A stretch of DNA of 64,000 bases from Calothrix sp. HK-06 (GTDB taxonomy: Bacteria; Cyanobacteriota; Cyanobacteriia; Cyanobacteriales; Nostocaceae), in the NCBI RefSeq assembly GCF_001904745.1, contig NZ_MRCD01000012.1, forward strand, positions 62,001-126,000, in the 5' to 3' direction. The notes under the pieces are model-generated. The model did no database searches, was not told the origin of the DNA, and saw nothing but the letters and a program-made list of their open reading frames with translations. Made by a program: the position numbers and the translations under genes. Below, one piece after another: positions 8,795 through 17,075 of the stretch (positions within the stretch are counted from its first letter, which is position 1; each line of letters starts with the position of its first letter).

Positions 8795-9814
8795 TTACAG
8801 TCCTAAATACGGCGCCAGGGCTAGAGTTTTTGTACTATCGGTAAGGAGAACGCTATCGCAGAGGTTAAATAGTTCTAGCTCGGTAGAAGTTTTTCGCATC
8901 AACCGCAGAAAATGCCCTTCAGCATCAACCAAGAGGGCTATATAATTAAGGAACATTTTGAGGTAGCCTAGACGTGATTGTACTGGAAAGTTATCTTTAT
9001 TAGGGGTTTGCCATAAACGTTCGATATAGTTGCGTACCTCTACTAAAGGAACGGGTGTTATTGGTTCAGACCGTAAACCTTGCCGAATTTGGTTAAAAAT
9101 CCAAGGATTACCTATTGCCCAGCGTCCTACCATTACACCTGCTGCTCCCGTTTTTTCAAGCACTTCGAGGGCAGTTGTTGCAGAGTGAATATTACCATTA
9201 GCAAGCACTGGACAATCGACCCGTTTAACCGCATCGGCAATCAAGTCATATTTTACTGCCCCGTGGTACATGTCTTTTACTGTGCGACCATGCAAACTTA
9301 GTAAATCAATGTTGTGGCGATTGATTATATCTAATATTTCGTAAAAGGTATCTGTATTTTCAAAGCCTACACGCATTTTAACAGTCAAAGGTTTATCGGT
9401 GACAGCTTGCCTTAGTTCTGCCAAAATTTTATCTACTTTTTCTGGTTCGCGCAGTAATCCACCCCCAACATTTTTGCGATAGATTCTAGGCGCCGGACAT
9501 CCCATATTTAAATCAACTCCACCTATATTATAGGTGCATAGTTCCTTTGCTGTTCTTACTAAGTCTGGAATGCTTTCGCCAATCATTTGTGCAAAAACAG
9601 GGCGCCCTGTATCATTTTCTGTAATTGAAGATAAAATGGTACGATTGAGGCGTGAGGTTTCATTAACGCGGAAATATTCGGTGAAGAAGTAGTCAGGACT
9701 GCCGTATTGAGCAATAACCTTCATAAACCAGAGGTTTGTGACATCTTGCATAGGGGCAAGAGCGGTGAGTGGTAGGTTTTTCTGGAGTGTTTGGGGGAGC
9801 AGTACCTGGGACAT
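8795..9814 (-). CDS. tRNA-dihydrouridine synthase
   Basis: 339 residues. FMN-binding TIM barrel starting LTALAPMQDVTN, active-site Cys in LNMGCPAPRIYRKNVGGGLL (near residue 103), KMRVGF and the HGRTVKDMYHG motif, then GNGNIHS and GVMVGRWAIGNPW. It reduces uridine to dihydrouridine in tRNA D or other loops, using FMN and NADPH. The exact Dus subclass and target position cannot be set by eye, so no symbol is given. It is 31 bases upstream of the HAD gene on the same strand, so they may be co-transcribed. Confidence 0.88.
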   Translation of the reverse strand: MSQVLLPQTLQKNLPLTALAPMQDVTNLWFMKVIAQYGSPDYFFTEYFRVNETSRLNRTILSSITENDTGRPVFAQMIGESIPDLVRTAKELCTYNIGGVDLNMGCPAPRIYRKNVGGGLLREPEKVDKILAELRQAVTDKPLTVKMRVGFENTDTFYEILDIINRHNIDLLSLHGRTVKDMYHGAVKYDLIADAVKRVDCPVLANGNIHSATTALEVLEKTGAAGVMVGRWAIGNPWIFNQIRQGLRSEPITPVPLVEVRNYIERLWQTPNKDNFPVQSRLGYLKMFLNYIALLVDAEGHFLRLMRKTSTELELFNLCDSVLLTDSTKTLALAPYLGL

Positions 9815-9949
9815 AGAGATGAACAGCGATTAAAGCATTACTCTATCAAAAAAATGAAGAGAAAGCTGTTTGCGGGCACCAGTAATAGGTTTGGGAATCC
9901 CATTGGTAGCCGCAAATTTTATTTCCGGATGGGTCTATTACAGTAAATA

Positions 9950-10291
9950 GAGTTTTTGGATAAGAAACTTGAAGAAGTCGCTAAAGATGCTACTATTGGG
10001 CGCCGTTTTGCCGACAAGTTAGTAAAAGTACATCTCAAAAATGGTCGGGAGGAATGGGTATTAATACATATTGAAGTACAATCGCAAGAAGAAGATTTTG
10101 CGATGCGGATGTATATCTATCATTATCGCATCTATGATAAATATAAGAAATCAGTAGCTTCGCTGGCAATATTGGGTGATGAAAAAGAAAGTTGGCGTCC
10201 GTCGAGCTTTAGTTACAGTTTATTTGGCTGTTCGTTATGGTATTTTTGTAAACATATTGATTATCACTTTCAGTTCGCCTTGTTTGGGTAA
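9950..10291 (+). pseudogene. Rpn-family (PD-(D/E)XK nuclease/transposase) remnant
   Basis: The frame runs FLDKKLEEVAKDATIGRRFADKLVKV, then WVLIHIEVQSQEEDFAMRMYIYHYRIYDKYKK and ASLAILGDEKESWRPSSFSYSLFGC (broken here for length). This matches the middle of cyanobacterial Rpn-type proteins, with the nuclease residues in IHIEVQ. The first 40-50 residues are missing (a stop lies directly upstream) and the C-terminus runs into unrelated residues after SLFGC, so the gene is truncated at both ends. No start codon with an RBS is seen. Confidence 0.7.
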
Positions 10292-10366
10292 ATATAGACA
10301 GGCGCCCTTTTGAGCAAGCTTATAATCAAAAAAGCCGTAACGTTATTAGATGTAGGTAAGCCCCAT

Positions 10367-12643
10367 ATGAGTCAGGATAAGAACCAAAACGTTCAGCAGT
10401 TTCCTCCGTTTAATGATAAGAATGAAGAGGCGCCAGATATTGGGGGTGGCTTACCTGTTATTGAATATTGGGCAAAGCATACTATTTCTCCGGAAGGGCC
10501 AAAACTTTGGAAAACTTTACTTCACCATAGTGCCTGTCTTTCTTGCTCTTGGGGGACGGGAGGGCAAAAGGGGGGTTTTACTAATGAGGATGGGGAAAAG
10601 CTTCAGCGCTGTATGAAAAGTGTTGAGGCTATTTCGGCGGAAATTAAACCGGGTATTAAACAGCAATTTTTTGAGCAACAGAGCATTACTGAGCTACAAA
10701 AACTGACTTCAATGGAAGCTGATAGGTTGGGACGGTTGAGTTTTCCAATGATTTTGCGAGCGGGTAAATCGCACTATGAGCGCATTTCTTGGTCAGAAAT
10801 TTATAAAATAGCTGAAGCTGGTTTCCGTAAAATTCCGGAACGAGTAGCTTCTTATAGTTCGGGTCGGTCTTCTAACGAAGCGGCATTTTTACTACAATTA
10901 ATGATGCGGTCGCTTGGCTCTAATAATTTAGCTGATTGTTCAGATTTATGTCATGCTCCTTCGACTTATGGTCTTCAGCAGATGTTTGGCACAAAAACTT
11001 CTATTGTAAGTTTAGAAAGTTTGAATGAAGCTGATTGTGTTGTTTTAACTGGCGCCAATTCTGCTTATAACCATCCACGTTTGATGAATGAGTTGATTAA
11101 ATTGCGAGAGCGTGGGGGAAAGATAATTGTTATTAATCCTATTATGGAAATTGGATTGGTAAAATTTGGTTCTCCTGCTTTCCCTATCAAATCTCTAGTA
11201 CCTGGTTCTGATATTGCTTCACTGTATCTTCAACTAATTCCCGGTAGTGATTCTGTTTTATTTACGGGAATTCAAAAAGCACTTATTGAAACAGGAAATA
11301 TTAAAACAGAGTTTCTTCAAGCTTATACAGAAGGATGGGAGGCAGTAGTTGAGAATGCTCGCTCGATTTCTTGGGGAACTATTACTGAAATGTGTGGGAT
11401 ATCGCAAGCAGAAATTGAGGCAGCCGTAGCGATAATTAGTAATGCGTCATGTGTTGTATTTGGTTGGGCAATGGGCATTACGCAACATGAAAATGGTGTA
11501 GATAACGTTTATAGTATTGGTAATACTGCATTAATGAGTGGCAATATAGGTAGAGAAGGAGCGGGTGTAATGCCCGTGCGAGGGCACTCAAATGTCCAGG
11601 GTTTCGGCTCAATGGGTGTGACAAGTCAAAAAATCAAAAAAGGACTTCAAGAAGCATTAGAAAGGCTTTTAGGACGTTCTCTGAGTAGTGTTAAAGGTTA
11701 TGATACTCGTTCGTTAATTGAAGCTGCTGACGAACACAAGGTAGATACACTCATCTGTCTAGGTGGAAATTTATATGGCGCCAATCCAGATTCCACTCAG
11801 GCAAAACGTGCGTTAGGTAATATTGAGACTATAATATACTTGGCTACGAAACCGAACTTAGGGCATTTTCACGGATTAGCCAAACAAAATACAATTGTCA
11901 TTCCCGTATTAAACAGATTTGAAAATCCTCATAAAACAACTGTTGAATCGGGCAATAACTTTGTACGTCTCAATGACGAGGGTAAAACTCATCTCAAAAA
12001 CGCTGATTTAATTCCCGAAGTAGAATTTTTGACAGAATTAGCTCATAGAATTCATGGTGAATATCCAGTTGACTGGCGCCAGCTTCGAGATACAAAATTT
12101 ATCCGTAAACTAATCGCGCAAACCGTTCCAGGTTATGAGAAAATAGGTACGATTGATGAAACCAAAGAAGAATTTACTATTGGTGGACGCATTATTAATA
12201 CACCTCACTTCCCCACTGAGAACGGTAAAGCAAAGATGTTTGTTACACCACTGCCACAACTAACACTTCCTGACCGAAAAGATTTTGGTGCCTCGGAACA
12301 AACCCAAGGAATTGTAGTAGCATTAATAACTGCACGTAGCTATGCTCAACATAATACAGTAGTGTATCAAATTGAAGACAAGTATAGAGGAATGCCGCAC
12401 CGTAACTGTATCTTAATGAATCGAATCGATTTAGAAAAGGCAGGATTGAAAGAACATCAGCGAGTTACTGTAAAGGGTAACGCAGGTAAATTAGAAAATG
12501 TGGAAATTATTCATGGAGCAGTACGTCCAGGAGCAGCGTTAATGTTTTACCCAGAAGTAAATGTAATTTTTAACGCACAGGTTGACAAACGAGCAGGAAC
12601 ACCAGCATATAAAAGAGTCCCTGTGTTTGTGTATGCAAATTAA
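10367..12643 (+). CDS. FdhF/YdeP-family molybdopterin oxidoreductase
   Basis: 758 residues from ATG 10367 (an in-frame TTG at 10310 would add 19 residues and is less likely). The N-terminus has a CLSCSWG motif, followed by the molybdopterin-guanine-dinucleotide binding domains: YSSGRSSNEAAFLLQ, GANSAYNHPRLM, VFGWAMGITQHENGVDNVYS, NIGREGAGVMPVRGHSNVQG, and a C-terminal cofactor-binding barrel (ITARSYAQHNTV, YRGMPHRNCILMN). This is the formate dehydrogenase-like family that includes E. coli YdeP; the physiological substrate is unknown. No partner subunits are nearby, so it probably works alone in the cytoplasm with ferredoxin or another carrier (inference). Confidence 0.85.
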   Translation: MSQDKNQNVQQFPPFNDKNEEAPDIGGGLPVIEYWAKHTISPEGPKLWKTLLHHSACLSCSWGTGGQKGGFTNEDGEKLQRCMKSVEAISAEIKPGIKQQFFEQQSITELQKLTSMEADRLGRLSFPMILRAGKSHYERISWSEIYKIAEAGFRKIPERVASYSSGRSSNEAAFLLQLMMRSLGSNNLADCSDLCHAPSTYGLQQMFGTKTSIVSLESLNEADCVVLTGANSAYNHPRLMNELIKLRERGGKIIVINPIMEIGLVKFGSPAFPIKSLVPGSDIASLYLQLIPGSDSVLFTGIQKALIETGNIKTEFLQAYTEGWEAVVENARSISWGTITEMCGISQAEIEAAVAIISNASCVVFGWAMGITQHENGVDNVYSIGNTALMSGNIGREGAGVMPVRGHSNVQGFGSMGVTSQKIKKGLQEALERLLGRSLSSVKGYDTRSLIEAADEHKVDTLICLGGNLYGANPDSTQAKRALGNIETIIYLATKPNLGHFHGLAKQNTIVIPVLNRFENPHKTTVESGNNFVRLNDEGKTHLKNADLIPEVEFLTELAHRIHGEYPVDWRQLRDTKFIRKLIAQTVPGYEKIGTIDETKEEFTIGGRIINTPHFPTENGKAKMFVTPLPQLTLPDRKDFGASEQTQGIVVALITARSYAQHNTVVYQIEDKYRGMPHRNCILMNRIDLEKAGLKEHQRVTVKGNAGKLENVEIIHGAVRPGAALMFYPEVNVIFNAQVDKRAGTPAYKRVPVFVYAN

Positions 12644-12700
12644 ACCAATCAGTCTAAGTGTTAAAACTTGCCAGGGTTGTCATCAAGTGCTAGTAAGAAA

Positions 12701-12949
12701 TTAATCAGGTCTATTAAGCAGCTTACCAAAATAGTCATAAGAGCCTAATGGTTGAGTTGGAGCAGGTTGTAAAAGTTGAAATTCATTCCTAGGGAATGTT
12801 CCTCCTGCTGACTGGTTTTCCATCAAACTATTTGATACTAAAATACCAGCAAAACTCATGATAAACACGCAAATTAGGGATATCTTAGCTTTTTTCGCTA
12901 ATAATCCCCTTAATAAACTCTCTTTTGCGTTGTTCTTCTGGGGTTCCAT
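12701..12949 (-). CDS. small single-span membrane protein, unknown
   Basis: 82 residues with one hydrophobic stretch (about residues 22-42, KISLICVFIMSFAGILVS), a basic N-terminus and a Pro/Gln-rich tail predicted outside. No family is recognised and no good ribosome binding site is visible. It is placed convergently to the FdhF-like gene in an otherwise empty region. It could be real or a chance frame; the amphipathic layout favours real. Confidence 0.45.
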   Translation of the reverse strand: MEPQKNNAKESLLRGLLAKKAKISLICVFIMSFAGILVSNSLMENQSAGGTFPRNEFQLLQPAPTQPLGSYDYFGKLLNRPD

Positions 12950-13077
12950 ATTAAGATGTTTTGAAATAGTTTTGCCTTTTTAATACCACAATCAACAGTG
13001 ATTATACGTGAAAGACATAAAAATTTATTTTAGGTACTTGGTGTCGAAGTATCCAACTCAAACATGGCGGTGTTAAT

Positions 13078-13190
13078 TTGCAACGGATTGACACGGATGT
13101 AACGGATGTAACGGATAATTAATTGGTTGCAAATAAAATGCGCGTTAATTAAAATAAACTATCCGTTACATCCGTTCATAGTCCGTTGCC
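13078..13190. repeat. CGGATGTAA hairpin repeat, copy 1
   Basis: The left arm has tandem ACGGATGTA units (CAACGGATTGACACGGATGT...) and the right arm their reverse complement, ending ATCCGTTACATCCGTTC...GTCCGTTG. An AT-rich spacer of about 45 bases with TTGGTTGCAAATAAAA separates them. Related copies are at 24752-24910, 41761-41863, 46711-46813 and a right half at 57946-57987. It lies in the leader of the following methylase gene. Confidence 0.85.
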
Positions 13191-13216
13191 ATTAGTTGGC
13201 GCCTGTAATATAGAGC

Positions 13217-13972
13217 ATGACCATAACCAGGATAAAAATAATATTAGTCGAACCAGCAGGGCCATTAAACGTGGGTTCAACAGCGCGTGTCATGAAAAAT
13301 TTTGGTTTGACTCAACTCATCTTAGTCAACCCACAATGTGACCATATAGGCGCCGAAGCAAAACTTATGGCGGTTCGTGCATCAGATATATTAGAATCGG
13401 CAATTATTGTAAACTCGTTACCCGAAGCTTTAATTGGATGTAAGCGTGTGATAGCTACAACTGGTGCAGACCATGACTGGGATGCACCTTTGGAAACACC
13501 ACGTGATGCTTTACCCTGGTTACTCGAAGAAAACGCACAACCCAGTGCTTTAATATTTGGTCGTGAAGACCGGGGGTTGAGTAACCAAGAATTAAATTAT
13601 GCACAGCGATTTATTCGTATTCCTTCCAGCGAAGAATATTCATCATTAAATTTGGCAATGGCTGTTGGTGTTTGCTGTTACGAACTTGCACAGCAAGCGA
13701 CCATATCATTACACGAAACAGATGTAACAAAAAACATACCTGATTTAAACCAACTGGCGCCTGTAGAGCTTGTCGAATCGTATTACCAGCAGTTAGAATT
13801 ACTACTGCTTAGTATTGGTTATCTTTTTCCTCATACTGCAAAAAGCCGTATGGAAAAATTCCGACAACTGTACAACCGCACGCAGCTAAAAAATAGGGAA
13901 TTAGCTATGTTGAGAGGAATTTTACATCAGGTACAATGGGCACTTGATAAAAAAAACTATACTAGCGATTAG
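13217..13972 (+). CDS. TrmJ-like SPOUT RNA 2'-O-methyltransferase
   Basis: 251 residues. SPOUT knot signatures: LVEPAGPLNVGSTARVMKNFG at the start (N and R of motif 1), LIFGREDRGLSNQEL (motif 2) and IPSSEEYSSLNLAMAVGVCCYEL (motif 3). The C-terminal helices from about residue 165 match the dimerising extension of TrmJ-type tRNA (position 32) methylases. SAM-dependent 2'-O-methylation of tRNA is expected. Family assignment is strong; the exact nucleoside is inferred. Confidence 0.85.
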   Translation: MTITRIKIILVEPAGPLNVGSTARVMKNFGLTQLILVNPQCDHIGAEAKLMAVRASDILESAIIVNSLPEALIGCKRVIATTGADHDWDAPLETPRDALPWLLEENAQPSALIFGREDRGLSNQELNYAQRFIRIPSSEEYSSLNLAMAVGVCCYELAQQATISLHETDVTKNIPDLNQLAPVELVESYYQQLELLLLSIGYLFPHTAKSRMEKFRQLYNRTQLKNRELAMLRGILHQVQWALDKKNYTSD

Positions 13973-14135
13973 TAAATAATATTTATGATGTGCTTTTGCC
14001 CACCACCCCAAACTAAATAATATGGCTTAAACTGAACAACAGTGTTGAGTTCTGAGTGCTGAGTGTATATTAAGTAGCGTGTGTGTTTGCTTTGGGGTCG
14101 GTACAAGTATAGTTCAGTGGTTATAAGGAGTAGCG

Positions 14136-15752
14136 GTGTCAGATTCGAGTTATAGATTAACACCTTCGTCGCGAGGTCAAAGCGTTGGCCGTCGTGTGTC
14201 GCGTCCTGTCAAAAAGTCGGGACTTCCTCAGCCGAAAGTCGCGAAAAAAACTCAACCAGGACTGAAGAAAGTCAAACCGACTGCCAAAGCTGTCAAATCG
14301 ACATCGCCTAAAACAACAGTACCCTCGGAAGGTAAAAATATAGTTAAAAGTACTGTTAAACCTGCCACACCGAAAAGCGTCAAAAGCCAAATACCTGTTT
14401 ATAATCCCAATACCGTTAAGGTAAAATCCGTAAGAGTTCGCAAGCAACCTACCGCTCGAAAAAAAGTTGCTACCCGTCGGACGCGATTAAAGCCGATGGC
14501 ACGTAATATTTTATATGCTTTAAGATTATTAATTGTTGGAGTCGGTATTGGCGCCATTGTTGGTACTGCGCTTTCTGTCTTAGACCCTGCCACAAAGTTG
14601 AATAGCCAAAACGGGCAAACACCTACAGTACAACCAACTGCACCACAAACTCAAGCTCCTACTGTTGCTAACATATTACAGCTATCACAAGAAATACCTT
14701 CTTTAAAATCAGCAATCCAAAATCTAGCAATCCAAAACCCAAATTTAACTCCTGGGGTATTTATTGCCGATTTAGATAATGGTGGTTATGTTGATTTTAA
14801 TGGCGGCGCCATGTTCTCTAGCGCTAGTACTATTAAACTACCAATTCTGATGGCCTTTTTCCAAGAAGTTGATGAAGGCAAAATTAACCTTGAAGAAACT
14901 CTCCGCACTAGTAAGTCTACTGTTGCTGGTGGTTCAGGAGACATGCAAAATAGACCCGTTGGTACTCAGTATGGAATACTTGAAGTCGCTACTAAAATGA
15001 TGACTATTAGCGACAATACAGCAACTAACATGCTGATTGAGCGAATGGGGGGAATTGAAAAATTAAATCAGCGCTTCCGCAGTTGGGGACTTAACACTAC
15101 TTCGCTTGGTAATATTTTACCTGATATTGAGGGAACGAATAAAACGTCTCCAAAAGAGTTGAGTAATTTAATGGCAATGATAACTAAAGGTAATATAGTT
15201 AGTTCTCAGTCACGCGAACGTATTATTGATATTATGCAGCGTACTGTCAAAGATACTTTGTTGCCTGTTGGTTTAGGACAAGGTGCAAAAATTGCTCATA
15301 AAACGGGTGAAATTGGCGGTATGCTCGCAGATACGGGTTTAGTTGAGTTGCCATCAGGAAAACGCTATCTAATTTCGGTGATGGTACAACGTCCTCGAAA
15401 CGATGTCAGTGCAGAAAAGCTGATAAATGGGATTTCACGTGCTGCGTATCAGCAGTTTACTGGTATTAGCATGGCGCCGAATAATTCTGTTAACCCTGCT
15501 GTACCTAATAATATTCCTGCACCTGTCAGTCCAATTCAACCTCCTGTTATTACTCAACCGCTTCCACCAACTACTAATATTAATCCTAATATTAATCCAA
15601 TTCCCCCAGGTGGCTATACTCCACCAATTATGAATCCTATGCCTAGCTCTACATTTATGACTCCGGGAGCAAATATGGGAACTAATATTCCTCCTACTGG
15701 TTATCAGGCGCCTGTAGTAAATCCTCAATATTATTATCCTTACCAACAATAA
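14136..15752 (+). CDS. membrane-anchored class A beta-lactamase-like serine hydrolase
   Basis: GTG start with AAGGAG 9 bases upstream; 538 residues. Residues 1-120 are Lys/Pro/Thr-rich and cytoplasmic, then a membrane span (about 124-146, ILYALRLLIVGVGIGAIVG). The hydrolase domain (170-435) has SASTIKLP (SxxK), ISDNTATN (SDN) and HKTGEIGG (KTG), i.e. all three active-site motifs. The Glu of the omega loop is not obvious. The tail is Pro/Asn/Ile-rich. Such proteins in cyanobacteria may be beta-lactamases or peptidoglycan-related enzymes; periplasmic action is inferred from topology. Confidence 0.82.
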   Translation: MSDSSYRLTPSSRGQSVGRRVSRPVKKSGLPQPKVAKKTQPGLKKVKPTAKAVKSTSPKTTVPSEGKNIVKSTVKPATPKSVKSQIPVYNPNTVKVKSVRVRKQPTARKKVATRRTRLKPMARNILYALRLLIVGVGIGAIVGTALSVLDPATKLNSQNGQTPTVQPTAPQTQAPTVANILQLSQEIPSLKSAIQNLAIQNPNLTPGVFIADLDNGGYVDFNGGAMFSSASTIKLPILMAFFQEVDEGKINLEETLRTSKSTVAGGSGDMQNRPVGTQYGILEVATKMMTISDNTATNMLIERMGGIEKLNQRFRSWGLNTTSLGNILPDIEGTNKTSPKELSNLMAMITKGNIVSSQSRERIIDIMQRTVKDTLLPVGLGQGAKIAHKTGEIGGMLADTGLVELPSGKRYLISVMVQRPRNDVSAEKLINGISRAAYQQFTGISMAPNNSVNPAVPNNIPAPVSPIQPPVITQPLPPTTNINPNINPIPPGGYTPPIMNPMPSSTFMTPGANMGTNIPPTGYQAPVVNPQYYYPYQQ

Positions 15753-15825
15753 GAAACTGGGTTTCTTTATTGAAATATTGTAATAACAACAACTATTTTG
15801 CGTAGAAACCCGGTTTTTTAACATG
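15751..15825 (+). terminator. hairpin terminator / Nostoc-type repeat
   Basis: AAGAAACTGGGTTTCTT overlaps the stop codon and is followed by TT-rich bases. About 50 bases on is a second element, AGAAACCCGGTTTTTT, that can pair with it. It is likely a terminator, though similar AGAAACC-GGTTTCT palindromes are dispersed in these genomes (also at 49153-49167). Confidence 0.6.
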
Positions 15826-16070
15826 TAGTGAAAAAAAGTTCATATTAACTGATAGTTTACACTTTAAAATTAATTAAGAAACAATAAGAAAAATTAAGTA
15901 TATTAAACTTAAGTGACTATTGATTCCCAAATTTGACGATAATATTCTTTTAATAAAATATGTGCGAGGTCATTTTTAACAAAAATAAGTCAACCATACT
16001 ATCTATAGAAAATTAGAGATTAATTATGTATGCCGAACAACAGCGTTGAAGTACACAGAGGTCTAATTCA

Positions 16071-17075
16071 ATGCGAATTTTAATAGTTGAAGATGACGAG
16101 TGCATAGCCAAAACACTGTTGAGTGTCCTTACCAACCAGCACTATACAGTTGATGTCGCTAGCGATGGTAACTTAGGTTGGAAGTTAATAAAAGCTTTTT
16201 CGTATGGTTTGATACTGACGGCAAAAAACTCAAATACAGATAAAGTGGAGAGACTAGAAGCAGGAGCAGATGATTATGTGGTTAAGCCATTTGAATTTTC
16301 TGAGCTACTTGCGCGTATTCGTGTATTGCTACGGCGCCGAAATTTACCTATTCAAACGGTACTACAATGGGAAAACTTGTGTTTATATACAGATAGCTGT
16401 GAAGTTACCTACAACGGTAATTTACTCACCTTAACTCCCAATGAGTACCCTTTACTAGAACTTTTTCTGCGTAATAGACATCAAGTTTTTAGCCGAAATG
16501 ACATTCTTGACCACCTTTGGTCTATCGAACAGGCACCAAAAGAAGATACAGTAACAGCGCATATTAAAGGTTTGCGGCAAAAACTAAGTCTTGCTGGCAC
16601 CACTAATGATTGCATAGAAAGAGTATACGGCATCGGTTATCGTTTAAAAGAAACAGGATTTAGCACCAAAAATCAATCTTTGAAGGTGCAGCAGAAAAAA
16701 AAGAGTAAAATAAAGACTGCATTAAGCGAACTATGGCAAAACTTACAATCTAAAACAAACGAACGTTTAGCCGTTTTACAACAAACAGCTACAGGATTAA
16801 CTTTAAATGAATTGGCAGAGGAACAAAAACAAAAAGGACAAGCGACAGCACACAAGTTAGCAGGGATATTAGGTGTATTTGGTTTAGCAGAGGGTTCACG
16901 TCTCGCAAAACAGATAGAGCAAATGTTTAAGCTAGAGATGCAACGAGACCAAAATACAGTATTTAACCTCTGCCACTTAGTAGAACTTCTCCAACAAGAA
17001 CTCAATAAACCAGTCTTTGAAGAATTTGACAAAGCAGTTTTGAATTTCGTAGAGGAGGAAGATAGTGTTAAATAA
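16071..17075 (+). CDS. OmpR-type response regulator with Hpt domain, receiver phosphoacceptor segment deleted
   Basis: 334 residues. The receiver starts normally (MRILIVEDDECIAKTLLSVL, with acidic pocket Glu-Asp-Asp) but at residue 46 jumps from KAFSYGLIL straight to TAKNSNTDK. The usual stretch between (beta3 with the phosphorylated Asp, alpha3, most of beta4; roughly 33 residues) is absent and the frame is kept. The Lys of VKPFEF remains. Residues 98-198 are a winged-helix DNA-binding domain (LTPNEYPLLELFL, RVYGIGYRLK). Residues 205-325 contain an Hpt domain with phosphorylatable His in AHKLAGILGVFGLAEGS. It overlaps the next gene by 11 bases, so it heads a signalling operon. Confidence 0.85.
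   Translation: MRILIVEDDECIAKTLLSVLTNQHYTVDVASDGNLGWKLIKAFSYGLILTAKNSNTDKVERLEAGADDYVVKPFEFSELLARIRVLLRRRNLPIQTVLQWENLCLYTDSCEVTYNGNLLTLTPNEYPLLELFLRNRHQVFSRNDILDHLWSIEQAPKEDTVTAHIKGLRQKLSLAGTTNDCIERVYGIGYRLKETGFSTKNQSLKVQQKKKSKIKTALSELWQNLQSKTNERLAVLQQTATGLTLNELAEEQKQKGQATAHKLAGILGVFGLAEGSRLAKQIEQMFKLEMQRDQNTVFNLCHLVELLQQELNKPVFEEFDKAVLNFVEEEDSVK

Noticed and set aside
14157..15824. Minus-strand open frames inside the serine hydrolase gene
   Set aside because: Shadows of Lys/Pro/Asn-rich coding sequence; no family pattern or ribosome site.
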